This document shows, piece by piece, positions 27,135-36,249 of a stretch of DNA of 64,000 nt. The DNA lies in NCBI RefSeq assembly GCF_001922985.1, contig NZ_MRUH01000168.1:62001-126000 (forward strand), read 5' to 3'. This stretch comes from Teredinibacter waterburyi (GTDB taxonomy: Bacteria; Pseudomonadota; Gammaproteobacteria; Pseudomonadales; Cellvibrionaceae). The notes below the pieces were generated by a model that saw only the letters and a program-made list of their open reading frames with translations, was not told the origin of the DNA and did no database searches. How positions within the stretch are numbered: the first letter of the stretch is position 1; the number at the start of each line of letters is the position of its first letter. The position numbers were made by a program, and so were the translations under genes.

Positions 27135-28562
27135 CTAGAGCTCGATAATTTTAATATCAATCCGGCGATTTTTTGTACGGCCCTGCTGGGTTTCGTTCGA
27201 CGCTATAGGCTTAGCTTCGCCAAAGCCAACAGCTTCTACTTGAGATGGTGGAAGGTTTGGCATGTTGGCCAATAAATATTCCCGCACGCTAGCGGCACGC
27301 TCGCTCGAAAGTGCTTGATTCGTCTCATCGCCGCCGAAGGAATCTGTGTGACCTTCGACAACTAACTTGCGCCCAGGGTAAGCGGCAAGTGCCGTTTGTA
27401 CCTTGCGTAACAAGCCAAAGTATTCGGTGTTGATCTGCGAACTGCCAACGTTAAAATTTAACCCAATTAAGCGAATAATTGGATTGCCAGCCTGCATAAT
27501 AACAATCGCTTCAGATGGCGTGAAACTTGAGTCGAGTGTTTGAAAGCGCTGGCGAGCAGCTTCTTGAGTCGCGAGCTTTTGCGACTGTACGCCGAGTTGT
27601 TGTTCCAAGCGTGTAACTTCATCTTGTAGGGAATGAATTTCTGTTTGTGCCTGACCTAGAGCAAACGAATCTTTTTCTAGGGCGTTAATGGTGGTAATAA
27701 TTTCTTGCACAGGTGTTTCATTACCCTTATGAAACTGGGTGTTAATATCCAGCGTATTGCCAATCGTCTGAATGTAGTATTCGTATTGCAGAATTAGCTC
27801 TTCTGGGGTTATGTCCTTGTCTTTCAATTTGTTAACAGTGTCGGCCACTTTGCTCGCATGCAACACTTGGGTTTTAGCTAGCTGTGCTTTATAGCGGGCT
27901 TCGTCGGTGTCGTAGCGATTAGTGCTAAGTAGATGTTCCGCTTCGTTAAGATTCTTTTCCGCACTTGCCAGAATAGTTGGCGCAACCTTGTATATTTTAT
28001 TGCGCTGTGCCTGCTCCAATAGCGTGCGAGTCTCGTCTAGGTAGTTAGCTTTAATGGCTTGAAGTTCCGCATCGCGAAATTGCTTCTGGGCTTTTTCGCT
28101 CAAACGACGCGCCTTATTCACATCGCCGGCTTCTATCGATTTTGCAGCTAAGGAAAAGGACTTCTCCGCGTCGCGCCAAGCGTCAGGAGCATAGTCGACC
28201 GCTTGAGAGGAAACTGCATCGGCACGCGCTTGTAGGCTGTCGCTAAGGGTGACTTCGGCAAGCAGCGTCGATTCCACCGCAAGTTTTAAGTAGGCGCGAC
28301 TTTCGGCAAGATCTTTCTTAATCTTATCAACACCTTGGCCCTTGTCTAGGCGCTTTTCGGCTTTCTTATAAGCAGATAATGCTTCTTCATAGTTATAGGG
28401 CGCGAGGATATCCGCTTGAATTTTATTCGCTTCCTTAAACGCAGAATCGGTGGTGCTAAAAAGCGTCTGGCGTAGCGAGGACTCTGCGCCCCAAGATGAC
28501 GCGGTAAAAAAAAGCATCGAGCTGATTACGGCGCTAACTAAAAGGTGCGGAGTGTATTTCAT
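27135..28562 (-). CDS. OmpA-family protein with DUF4398-like and coiled-coil region
   Basis: 475 residues from the ATG at 28562, which has AAGGA upstream and gives a signal peptide (to about SSWGA). Residues about 25-230 are helical repeats (EEALSAYKKAEKRL, DAWRDAEKSFSLAAKSIEAGD, LDEARYKAQLAKTQV) of the DUF4398 type. A coiled coil follows (EIHSLQDEVTRLEQQLG). The C-terminal OmpA domain binds peptidoglycan (VEGHTDSFGGDETNQALSSERA). It probably tethers the envelope in the periplasm. The vWA lipoprotein gene follows. Confidence 0.87.
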   Translation of the reverse strand: MKYTPHLLVSAVISSMLFFTASSWGAESSLRQTLFSTTDSAFKEANKIQADILAPYNYEEALSAYKKAEKRLDKGQGVDKIKKDLAESRAYLKLAVESTLLAEVTLSDSLQARADAVSSQAVDYAPDAWRDAEKSFSLAAKSIEAGDVNKARRLSEKAQKQFRDAELQAIKANYLDETRTLLEQAQRNKIYKVAPTILASAEKNLNEAEHLLSTNRYDTDEARYKAQLAKTQVLHASKVADTVNKLKDKDITPEELILQYEYYIQTIGNTLDINTQFHKGNETPVQEIITTINALEKDSFALGQAQTEIHSLQDEVTRLEQQLGVQSQKLATQEAARQRFQTLDSSFTPSEAIVIMQAGNPIIRLIGLNFNVGSSQINTEYFGLLRKVQTALAAYPGRKLVVEGHTDSFGGDETNQALSSERAASVREYLLANMPNLPPSQVEAVGFGEAKPIASNETQQGRTKNRRIDIKIIEL

Positions 28563-28618
28563 GGGTATTTCCTTAAGCTTAAGTGCAGTGTGCACGATGG
28601 TACGGTGTTGGATTCTAA

Positions 28619-28667
28619 CGGCCGAAAAAAGTGCCGTATCGCGAAGCCGCGAGAAGGGAATCGGCCG
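28619..28667 (-). other. Nested hairpin in the OmpA-family leader
   Basis: Outer arms CGGCCGA/TCGGCCG (7 bp) enclose a compact TCGCG-AAGC-CGCGA hairpin. A T6 run lies inside the outer loop on the transcribed strand, so alternative terminator and leader forms are conceivable. The rest of the 28596-28918 gap shows no gene or further clear structure. Confidence 0.4.
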
Positions 28668-28918
28668 CTATTAAACTGCGACTGGAGTCCAACTTAAATG
28701 GCTATTCTACGAAATGATGTTGCACAAGTCACAAATCAATACAAATAACGTCTGAGAATAGGTACGCACTGCTGGAGCAAATTGAATCAGCCTGTAAGCA
28801 GTTGATTCGCGATTGAATGTCAACAGCCAGTTAGCCTAGGGGATGACCGGGCTGCGATTGATTCTAGAGATAGACGCACTCTAATAGCACTGAAGCCTCA
28901 ACTTCATTGGGGTAGGGT

Positions 28919-30634
28919 TTGCTAGCTAGGATGTATGGTTTGAAAACTGATTCGGTGGTTAAAACGGCGGCTAAAGCGCTATTGAGAGTGGTTGCGTTCT
29001 TAGTAAAAGTACGCGAAATAAGTGGGTTTAGGCTTAACCTTATCGTTGCTTTGGCGTTTGCTGTGGTAGTGAACCTTAAAATTTGGCGCATTTATTTTGA
29101 TAAGCATAGCTTCGCGGGGCTGGCCGACGTACTGGCGTTACTTGCCTTTTTTAGCTTCGTCTATCTACTCATGTTAGCGGTATTCAGCGTGTTTAACTTC
29201 CGCTGGATACAAAAGCCTGCGCTGGTCGGGTTCACGTTAATAAGCGCCCCCGCATGGTACTTTTCTAATCGTCTCTCCGTCTTATTTGACAAGAGCATGT
29301 TACAAAATCTAATTGAAACCAATTCAGCCGAGGCATTGGATCTGGTTTCCGTACCGTTAATTGTCAGCATGGTGCTGTTAGGGCTAGTTCCGATTGCGCT
29401 AGTGCAGCGATTACGATTAAAACATCACGGCTGGCTTCGGCAGTTAAGTAGCAATACTATTACTCTAGCGATGTGTTTAGTCCTCGCCGTATTAGTAAAC
29501 TTTCCCTTCTATGCTAATCACAGTTCGTTTGTCCGCAATAACAATCATACGCTTGCAAACTCGCTGTTGCCGATCGCTCCCATAATGGCGCTTTCAGCAA
29601 ATATTAAAGCCATGGTTAGAGAAACGAATATTGTTAAACAGGTCATGGACTCCAGTGCTCACCAGCGCACGCCGCTAGTAGGCGGTATGCGTAAACCGCG
29701 AGTATACCTAATACTGTTGGGTGAAACGGCCCGCGAAAAAAGCTTCTCATTGCGGGACGCAGGTATGGAGCAAATAGAAGAAAGCTTGCTGAACCGTGAG
29801 GGTCTTGTCTATTTTTCTAACTTCTGGCCGTGCGGGACCAGCACAGCGCTATCTATACCCTGCATGTTTTCGTTTGCCGGACGACAGGACTACACGCGTG
29901 ATATGAACAAGAAATATGAAAATGCCGCAGAGCTGATGCAGCGAGTGGGGTATGAAGTTCATTGGCAAGAGAATGACGGTGGTTGTAAGGGCGTTTGTTC
30001 TAAATTAATAAACGATAAACCCAATAAATACGATGCCGCTAAATTTGCAAATGGCAATGAATATTTTGATGAGATATTAATAGACAATATAGGGGCGAGA
30101 ATAAAGTCTTCCGTTGCCGACAAAGTATTGTTTTTACATATGGAGGGAAGCCATGGCCCAGCGTACTATAAGCGTGTACCTGAAAACGCAAAGCGGTTAC
30201 AACCCGCGTGTGAATCAGCTAATTTTACAGATTGTACGGCTGAAGAAATTGTCAACGCCTATAACAACACCATACTCTATACTCGTTATTTAGTCGGACG
30301 TACCATAGACGAATTGCAAGCTATCGAGGATGAATATGATAGCTTTCTAATGTACGTTTCTGATCACGGCGAATCTACAGGTGAAAACGGTATGTATTTA
30401 CATGGTGTTCCCTACTTTATGGCACCTGAAGAACAAACCCATGTGCCAGCATTAATATGGGCATCTGCAGGCTTTCAGGAATCTAGAGGGCTCGACGTGA
30501 GCTGCTTGCAGGAGAAATCTTCGTTTCGGTTTTCGCATGATTATTTCTCGCATTCTCTACTTCGTATAATGCAGATTGATACCACTGTGCATAACCCAGA
30601 AATGGATTTCTTTAACGGATGTGTAAACAACTAA
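28919..30634 (+). CDS. EptA-like phosphoethanolamine transferase (sulfatase fold)
   Basis: 571 residues. Five N-terminal helices (about residues 35-190) precede a periplasmic alkaline-phosphatase-like domain with LILLGETAREKSFSL (metal-binding Glu), the nucleophile Thr in CGTSTALSIPCMF (about residue 307), and VSDHGESTGENGMYLHG (about 480). Cysteines near the active site fit the family's disulfides. Such enzymes add phosphoethanolamine to lipid A or core LPS and raise polymyxin resistance. The start is uncertain: a TTG at 28919 follows a GGGTAGGG stretch, and an ATG 12 nt later has no good site. The next gene overlaps its stop codon, suggesting a joint envelope function. Confidence 0.88.
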   Translation: MLARMYGLKTDSVVKTAAKALLRVVAFLVKVREISGFRLNLIVALAFAVVVNLKIWRIYFDKHSFAGLADVLALLAFFSFVYLLMLAVFSVFNFRWIQKPALVGFTLISAPAWYFSNRLSVLFDKSMLQNLIETNSAEALDLVSVPLIVSMVLLGLVPIALVQRLRLKHHGWLRQLSSNTITLAMCLVLAVLVNFPFYANHSSFVRNNNHTLANSLLPIAPIMALSANIKAMVRETNIVKQVMDSSAHQRTPLVGGMRKPRVYLILLGETAREKSFSLRDAGMEQIEESLLNREGLVYFSNFWPCGTSTALSIPCMFSFAGRQDYTRDMNKKYENAAELMQRVGYEVHWQENDGGCKGVCSKLINDKPNKYDAAKFANGNEYFDEILIDNIGARIKSSVADKVLFLHMEGSHGPAYYKRVPENAKRLQPACESANFTDCTAEEIVNAYNNTILYTRYLVGRTIDELQAIEDEYDSFLMYVSDHGESTGENGMYLHGVPYFMAPEEQTHVPALIWASAGFQESRGLDVSCLQEKSSFRFSHDYFSHSLLRIMQIDTTVHNPEMDFFNGCVNN

Positions 30635-32277
30635 TGAAATCAGCTGCCGTTCTCGTTATATTTCTTGGTTACTTTTCTATGCTGAATACGCCAGCTGCGT
30701 ATGCGCAAGAAGACGTCCCCGCCGGTGTTATTATTCGCAGTATAACAATTAAAAATACCAATATATTCGATCAATCGAAAGACTCTGAAACGGGCTTTTT
30801 ATACCGAGCCGCGAATGGTCTTCACCGGAAGACGCGAGATGTCGCCGTTAGCGGGTTATTACTGTTCCGCGAAGGCGAGGAACTGTCGCAGCGCTTATTA
30901 GACGAGTCGGAGCGAAAACTACGCAGCGCCGGTTATATTCGCTCGGCGAAAATAACCTATACTCAAGAAGAAAACTTCGCCGATGTGCTTATTGTCGTTT
31001 CCGATACCTGGACAACAAAACCGATATTTCGCTATAGCCATAAGGGTGGCGATGAGTCGAGCGAAATGGGGCTTCAGGAAGATAATTTTCTAGGCTACGG
31101 TATTGAACTGTCGTTACTCTACAAAAATGAAGATAACCGTAAGTCTACAATCGTAAGTATGTTCGATCCTAATTTGCGTGGCACACGTCATCAGTTAGGT
31201 ATTGGTTTTGCTAATTCGAGCGATGGCTACACCAACCATGTTAGTTTTGCTAAACCGTTTTATGAATTGAATAGTCGTGCTAGCCACGGCATGAGTATTT
31301 TTCAGGAAGAGCGCACCGAGAACCTCTATTTTCTGAATGCCGAGTATTTTCAGTATCAGTTAGAAGAACAGAATTTCGATTTCTATCGAGGCTGGTCGAA
31401 TGGATTAATCGAAACTAAAACAATACGTCATCGCTTAGGTATTAAATACCTGGCCACTACTAATACCGAAATTGGCGAACAGCCTACCGACATTCCGGAA
31501 GACATAGCCGCATATATCAGCGCTAACGATATGTTGCCCGAAGATCAAAAAGATGTGCTGCCCTACTACGAATTTGAATACCTAACGGATAAGTACCTTA
31601 AAACCGAAAACTACGACAAAATTGGCCTCACCGAAGATATTCCCATCGGGCTCAATGGCCGCGTAAAAATTGGTTATAGCGCGCAGGAGTGGGGTTCTAG
31701 TCAGAATAGATGGTATCTAGACGCGAGCCTTAGTGATGTGTTTTCAATTTCAGATAAGGCCTCAGTGTCTATCTCGGGAGCACTAAAGACATGGGCTGAT
31801 GAATCTGGTTTAGATGATTCTCGGTCGACCTTGAAATTGCAGTTAAGGGTGAATGAAAGTCATCGCTTAAAGTTGTTTGCAGAATATGTACAGGTTGATT
31901 TAATTCACCCCAGCAAAGGCGAAAAACTTTATTTAGGTGGCGACAATGGTATGCGTGGCTACCCCACCCGACATTTAAGTGGCGAGCACTCCCAGCTGTT
32001 TAGAATCGAGCAGCGTTTATATACGGGTATAGAATTATTCGGCTTGTTCAATATTGGTGCTGCCGCATTTTACGATTATGGTCGAGTGCGTGGCGGCACA
32101 CCATTTGATCGTTTGCAAAATAGTCATTCAGTAGAATCGTTTGGAATAGGCTTGCGTGCAGCCAATAGCCGAACCTCTAGCGGTGAAATTATTCACATTG
32201 ATATTGCCAAAGCATTGGCGCGCGATGATGGCGTCGATGAATTTCAGCTGGTTATTGAAGCGCGCCGTCAATTTTAA
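30634..32277 (+). CDS. Omp85-like (BamA/TamA-type) outer-membrane protein
   Basis: About 547 residues. The chosen ATG overlaps the stop codon of the EptA-like gene (TAATG); an earlier in-frame ATG at 30619 is also possible. A signal peptide (to PAAYAQ) precedes one POTRA-like domain (about 30-120, ending KLRSAGYIRSAKITYTQEENFADVLIVVSD). A 16-strand barrel follows, with the lid-loop motif GMRGYP (Omp85 RGY/F) and a C-terminal phenylalanine (EARRQF). With a single POTRA it is not BamA or TamA but a smaller relative of unknown cargo. Coupling to an EptA-like transferase is unusual. Confidence 0.8.
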   Translation: MKSAAVLVIFLGYFSMLNTPAAYAQEDVPAGVIIRSITIKNTNIFDQSKDSETGFLYRAANGLHRKTRDVAVSGLLLFREGEELSQRLLDESERKLRSAGYIRSAKITYTQEENFADVLIVVSDTWTTKPIFRYSHKGGDESSEMGLQEDNFLGYGIELSLLYKNEDNRKSTIVSMFDPNLRGTRHQLGIGFANSSDGYTNHVSFAKPFYELNSRASHGMSIFQEERTENLYFLNAEYFQYQLEEQNFDFYRGWSNGLIETKTIRHRLGIKYLATTNTEIGEQPTDIPEDIAAYISANDMLPEDQKDVLPYYEFEYLTDKYLKTENYDKIGLTEDIPIGLNGRVKIGYSAQEWGSSQNRWYLDASLSDVFSISDKASVSISGALKTWADESGLDDSRSTLKLQLRVNESHRLKLFAEYVQVDLIHPSKGEKLYLGGDNGMRGYPTRHLSGEHSQLFRIEQRLYTGIELFGLFNIGAAAFYDYGRVRGGTPFDRLQNSHSVESFGIGLRAANSRTSSGEIIHIDIAKALARDDGVDEFQLVIEARRQF

Positions 32278-33023
32278 TTTCGCAGCTCGGCTAAGCGCTT
32301 ATGGCTCTCGCCTTGTGCCGGCATTTTCACCCGCCGAGTCGCCAAATAATGTTGATTAAAAACCGTAAAGTAATCGATGAGTATTTCTGATGCTTTAACT
32401 TCCCCGGCCATTCGCAAACAGATAGCGGCGGCTTCTGCTGTAGATAAGCAATGTTCTAAATGAGATTTTCGCACCGCGTAATTGCGCCCCTCCTCGGAAA
32501 AATGTAAGCAGGCGTAGGCATCGAGCCAGCGACTGAGTTTCACCATTCTTCCCGCCTGTTTCCAAGTGCCGTCTAACAATATAAAGCAAGGCTTGGTGCC
32601 GTCGTCAGCCAACGATTGTACGACGTCTTTTTTTAAATCCGGTGTGTCTTGATTGTTAGTTTTCTCATTTTCCCAAGGGTACACAATATAGTTAGTGTAG
32701 CCCGGCCGTGTTAACAGCTGTAACAGATCAGCGTCGGGTTGGGTGCGGCTCCACAAAAAGCAGTGGCTATTATTAGGAAAACAGTCGCCGATAAGGCGAC
32801 CGGTATTGGTGGGCTTATACACTTCGTTATTGTGCAGCAACAAAATAAACTCAGCATCACAGTGATAGCGTGGAATCCAGTTACAGATACAGGTATCGAT
32901 TCCTAGCAGGCAGGTTTCACAGCGCTTAAGCGCGGCACCGCGAGCGCGAAATTCTTTGGTGGCGGTGGTGAGGCGTTGCTGACGCAAACTGTAGAAACTG
33001 TGCAACGGGGAATCTAGTGCCAT
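32274..33023 (-). CDS. DTW-domain tRNA-uridine aminocarboxypropyltransferase (TapT-like)
   Basis: 249 residues. A zinc-binding cysteine cluster (RCETCLLGIDTCIC) is followed by the DTW-domain signature LLDGTWKQAGRM. This family transfers the 3-amino-3-carboxypropyl group from SAM to uridine 47 of tRNA (acp3U). It is cytosolic. The 3' end overlaps the converging Omp85-like gene by 4 bp. The ribosome site is weak. Confidence 0.85.
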   Translation of the reverse strand: MALDSPLHSFYSLRQQRLTTATKEFRARGAALKRCETCLLGIDTCICNWIPRYHCDAEFILLLHNNEVYKPTNTGRLIGDCFPNNSHCFLWSRTQPDADLLQLLTRPGYTNYIVYPWENEKTNNQDTPDLKKDVVQSLADDGTKPCFILLDGTWKQAGRMVKLSRWLDAYACLHFSEEGRNYAVRKSHLEHCLSTAEAAAICLRMAGEVKASEILIDYFTVFNQHYLATRRVKMPAQGESHKRLAELRN

Positions 33024-33312
33024 GGTAGCGGTCTCGCAAGGCGGTGTTTTTGACTGTAAATTCGGTGTGATGCTTAGGGCTAAGTAATGTGGCGCATTGT
33101 ACTGGAGTTCTATCGCAAACAGCTAAGTATGTCGACATCCGGTGCTCGACGATTGAGAGTGTAAGAATAGCGAGCCAGAATCTGGTGCGATATGGCCTAA
33201 GTGGTTAGGTGCCCCTGTGGGAATACAGGTATACTGCCTGCCGCTGTGGCACATAGCCAAAAGCTTTTAATCGATACTCTTCACACCACTCTTCCCAACA
33301 GCAGGCACTCCC

Positions 33313-34515
33313 TTGACCGATACCCTATCTCTCAGCAAATTACACCTAAACCCGCAGTCTGAACGTCGCATTCGCAAGGGCCATTTGTGGATCTACTCCA
33401 ACGAAGTGGACACCAAGCGTTCGCCGCTGAATAGTTATGCGGTGGGTGAGCAAGTAATTGTCTGCAGCAGTAAGGGCCAAGAGCTGGGGGTAGCGACACT
33501 TAATCCCCACGCATTAATTTGTGGGCGTATTTTTAGTCGCAATTGCAATAAGCGTTTAGGCCTACCGTTTTTTAAGCAGCGTATTAAACAGGCCTTACAG
33601 TTGCGCGAAGCTTACTTCAACGAGCCAAGCTATCGATTAGTGTTTGGCGATTCGGATTTCTTGCCCGGTGTTATTGCTGATCGATTTGGCGACTACTTGG
33701 TTGTGCAAATTGCCTCGGCAGCAATGGAAGAGCATAAAGACGCACTGTTGCAGGCGTTTCAGAATGTGGTTCAGCCGCTTGGAATTATTTTACAGAACGA
33801 CCACAGCGCGCGAGCTTTGGAGAATCTACCCAGCTATGTCGAAACCTTAGGCGAAGTGCCGGAAGAGCTTACTCTGGTGGAAAACGGTGTGAAGTTTGTG
33901 GTGCCGGCGCAAGGTGGACAAAAAACCGGTTGGTTTTACGATCACCGCTTGAACCGCGCACAGCTGCAAGCTTGGGTGAAGGACAAAACCGTACTCGATG
34001 TTTTTTCTTATGTTGGCGGCTGGGGTGTGCAGGCGGCCGTTGCTGGCGCGAGTAAAGTGACCTGTGTGGATGTATCCGAGCAGGCGCTGAATTATGTCGA
34101 GCGCAATGCCGAGTTAAATGGCTGTGATGATCGCATGGAAGCGATTGAAGGTAAGGCAATTGATGTCTTAAAAATGTTGGTCGAAGAGGGCGAGAAATTT
34201 GACGTGGTCGTGTTAGACCCGCCAGCTTTTATTAAACGTAAGAAAGATCAAAAAGCGGGTGAAGCGGCGTATCGACATATCAATGAGTTGGCGATTCGGT
34301 TGCTGCAATCGGGCGGCTTGTTGGTTTCCGGTTCTTGTTCTATGCACCTCGGTGCAGACACGTTACAGGATATTGTTCGTGCAGCTTCAGCCCACTTGGA
34401 TCGGGATTGCCAATTAGTTTACAGCGGCGGCCAAGGGCCGGATCACCCTGTTCACCCATCCATTGCGGAAACGTCCTATTTGAAGGCGCAGTTTTATCGC
34501 GTGCTAACCCGATAA
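33313..34515 (+). CDS. rlmI: 23S rRNA (cytosine-1962-C5)-methyltransferase RlmI
   Basis: 400 residues with a TTG start (33313), supported by AGG at 7 nt and by a family-like N-terminus (LNPQSERRIRKGHLWIYSNEVD); no ATG lies nearby. An N-terminal PUA domain precedes a middle domain and the SAM-binding Rossmann fold (VLDVFSYVGGWGVQAAVAGA, VVLDPPAFIKRKKD, SGSCSMHL). The NDHSARALE and GGQKTGWFYDHRLNR segments are typical of RlmI/YccW. It methylates large-subunit rRNA. Confidence 0.92.
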   Translation: MTDTLSLSKLHLNPQSERRIRKGHLWIYSNEVDTKRSPLNSYAVGEQVIVCSSKGQELGVATLNPHALICGRIFSRNCNKRLGLPFFKQRIKQALQLREAYFNEPSYRLVFGDSDFLPGVIADRFGDYLVVQIASAAMEEHKDALLQAFQNVVQPLGIILQNDHSARALENLPSYVETLGEVPEELTLVENGVKFVVPAQGGQKTGWFYDHRLNRAQLQAWVKDKTVLDVFSYVGGWGVQAAVAGASKVTCVDVSEQALNYVERNAELNGCDDRMEAIEGKAIDVLKMLVEEGEKFDVVVLDPPAFIKRKKDQKAGEAAYRHINELAIRLLQSGGLLVSGSCSMHLGADTLQDIVRAASAHLDRDCQLVYSGGQGPDHPVHPSIAETSYLKAQFYRVLTR

Positions 34516-34642
34516 TAATTATCTTACCGGTTATGAGCTTAAGTGATATGAATTGTGGTTGTTTATAACTTATAACCAAGTTTGTAGCTAAGCCTAGGGC
34601 TAGGTGGGGTAAAGATATCGTTTAACACTGTATTTTTGGTGC

Positions 34643-34690
34643 TCGCATTCAGGGGGATGAAGACAATCTCTATTTCCCCACTGAATGCGA
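34643..34690. terminator. Bidirectional hairpin between rlmI and mscL
   Basis: TCGCATTCAGGGGG pairs with CCCC-A-CTGAATGCGA (one bulged base) across a 19-nt loop. It lies between two converging genes, so it probably closes both transcripts, although neither side has a long T-tract. Confidence 0.55.
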
Positions 34691-34715
34691 TGTTTCGCTA
34701 GAGCTTCGCTAATCG

Positions 34716-35120
34716 TTACGATTTTGTTTTTAGCAGGTCGCGAATTTCCGTGAGTAGCACTTCTTCTTTTGTAGGAGCAGGAGGCGCTTTGGGGGCAGCT
34801 TCTTCTTTCTTCTTTAACGAGTTAATGCCTCTAACCAGCATAAAGATTGCAAAGGCGATAATCGTGAAATCGATAACCGTCTGGAGGAATGCGCCATAAC
34901 TAATTACAACGGCGGGTGCGTCTCCAACGGCTTCCTTAACGACAAATGCTAAATCGGAAAAGTCTACTCCACCGAGTAGCACACCTATCGGCGGCATGAT
35001 TACGCCGGACACCAACGAGGTGACAATCTTTCCAAATGCAGCGCCGATAATGATACCTACAGCCATATCGACAACATTGCCCTTTACCGCAAAATCTTTA
35101 AATTCTTTGATTACGCTCAT
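34716..35120 (-). CDS. mscL: Large-conductance mechanosensitive channel MscL
   Basis: 134 residues, start with AGGA. The N-terminal helix and first membrane segment read [27 protein letters not shown], the MscL signature. The second segment ([21 protein letters not shown]) is followed by a charged C-terminal helix ([11 protein letters not shown]). It forms a homopentameric inner-membrane pore that opens on hypo-osmotic shock. Confidence 0.96.
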   Translation of the reverse strand: MSVIKEFKDFAVKGNVVDMAVGIIIGAAFGKIVTSLVSGVIMPPIGVLLGGVDFSDLAFVVKEAVGDAPAVVISYGAFLQTVIDFTIIAFAIFMLVRGINSLKKKEEAAPKAPPAPTKEEVLLTEIRDLLKTKS

Positions 35121-35685
35121 TATTTGAATCCTTTTGGGTTGTGTGAAATTTAGGTGTTCAAAATGCCGTTAGCTGGTGCTGAACTCTCCTCCTTTGCGCT
35201 GGATTATCTGCGCTTTGAGTATCTCGCAAAATGTTACTGGATTAAAGATATAGATAAGATTAGGGAACAGAAAGTAAGGTTCTATAGATTGACGAGCGAC
35301 GCGATGCCGCATCGAATGATCATAAAATATTTTAAGGAAATAAAACATGTCGCACTTAACACCACTAAATTGTGGTAGCTTTTTTAGTAAAAAAAGAAGC
35401 TGTGCAGAACACCCTTCCTAAGCTACTAAGCGACAGCGAATATAAAGAATTTGGATCGGCAGGCGCTGCTATAAGTGCAACCTAGATAGGCGTTGGAAGT
35501 TGGTGAGGGGATGAGCTAAAGGTTAGCGTGAGTTGACGGTTATGGATGCTTGGAGGTTAGGGGTAGGTGGAGGTGATGAAATAGTTATCTGGGCTAATAT
35601 CCTCGCTTAAGTTGAATTTTTTACCCTATTAGTTTGAATTATTTGGCTAACGCGGTACTCTGATGTGCTATAGCGGAGATTCTGA
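35121..35685. other. Intergenic region before the Cus locus with G-rich tract
   Basis: I see no convincing gene in these 565 bases. A 75-codon frame at 35154-35378 lacks a good ribosome site and recognisable sequence. An imperfect A/T-rich hairpin (AGCTTTTTT...AGAAGCT) is at about 35377-35401. From about 35495 to 35580 the plus strand is strongly G-rich and C-poor, with closely spaced GG runs at 35552-35573 that could form a two-tetrad G-quadruplex. No CueR-type operator was recognised with confidence. Confidence 0.4.
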
Positions 35686-36168
35686 ATGCGTTTTTACTCT
35701 ATTCGAGCCACATTGTTGCTACTGGCGTTGCTGTCCTACTTAGGGCAGTCAATGGCGGTAATGGCGAGCGTGTGCCCGATGCAGTCTGGACGCAGTATGT
35801 CAGTGGGGGTTGCCGTTCATAGCGTCGCAACCGAGTCGACTTCAATTTCTGGCAGTGCTGTTGTGATTGGCGATGGCGCCGAGGCAATGGCCGATCATAG
35901 CCATTGCCACCAACAAGCTGTTGCTGGCCGCGCAGCGATGAATACGGCTTCGGGTGACGCGCAAATGGACACCGTCGAATCCGATCAGGCCTGCTGTTGC
36001 GCCAGTATGGATTGTTCAGTAAGCAGTTGCTCTGCCGCTACTGGGTTAACCGGCACGCCCTTACCTACTCTTGTTTCCCCGCTTAGTTCGCAGCCTTACG
36101 ACGCCGTAAGTTTTGATCGTCAAGCGGTACCGCGTTGTTCTCTCTACCGCCCTCCCATTTTCGCCTGA
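35686..36168 (+). CDS. Small secreted Cys/His/Met-rich protein, first gene of the Cus locus
   Basis: 160 residues, with a GGAG site and a signal peptide (MRFYSIRATLLLLALLSYLGQSMAVMA). The mature part has metal-ligand clusters: MADHSHCHQQ, then QACCCASMDCSVSSCS. It resembles the poorly characterised DUF2946-like proteins found before RND metal-efflux genes. Its place 81 bp before the CusB-like gene fits a periplasmic copper or silver binding role. The family assignment is tentative. Confidence 0.65.
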   Translation: MRFYSIRATLLLLALLSYLGQSMAVMASVCPMQSGRSMSVGVAVHSVATESTSISGSAVVIGDGAEAMADHSHCHQQAVAGRAAMNTASGDAQMDTVESDQACCCASMDCSVSSCSAATGLTGTPLPTLVSPLSSQPYDAVSFDRQAVPRCSLYRPPIFA

Positions 36169-36249
36169 TACAGGGCAAATCCGCCCATTGTTAACGATCA
36201 GCGCCGCTGATATTTGATTTGATCAACACCGTTAATTTCAGGCAATACC

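Noticed and set aside
35154-35378. A 75-codon open frame between mscL and the Cus locus
   Set aside because: No ribosome site, no recognisable motif, and mixed composition unlike neighbours; treated as chance.
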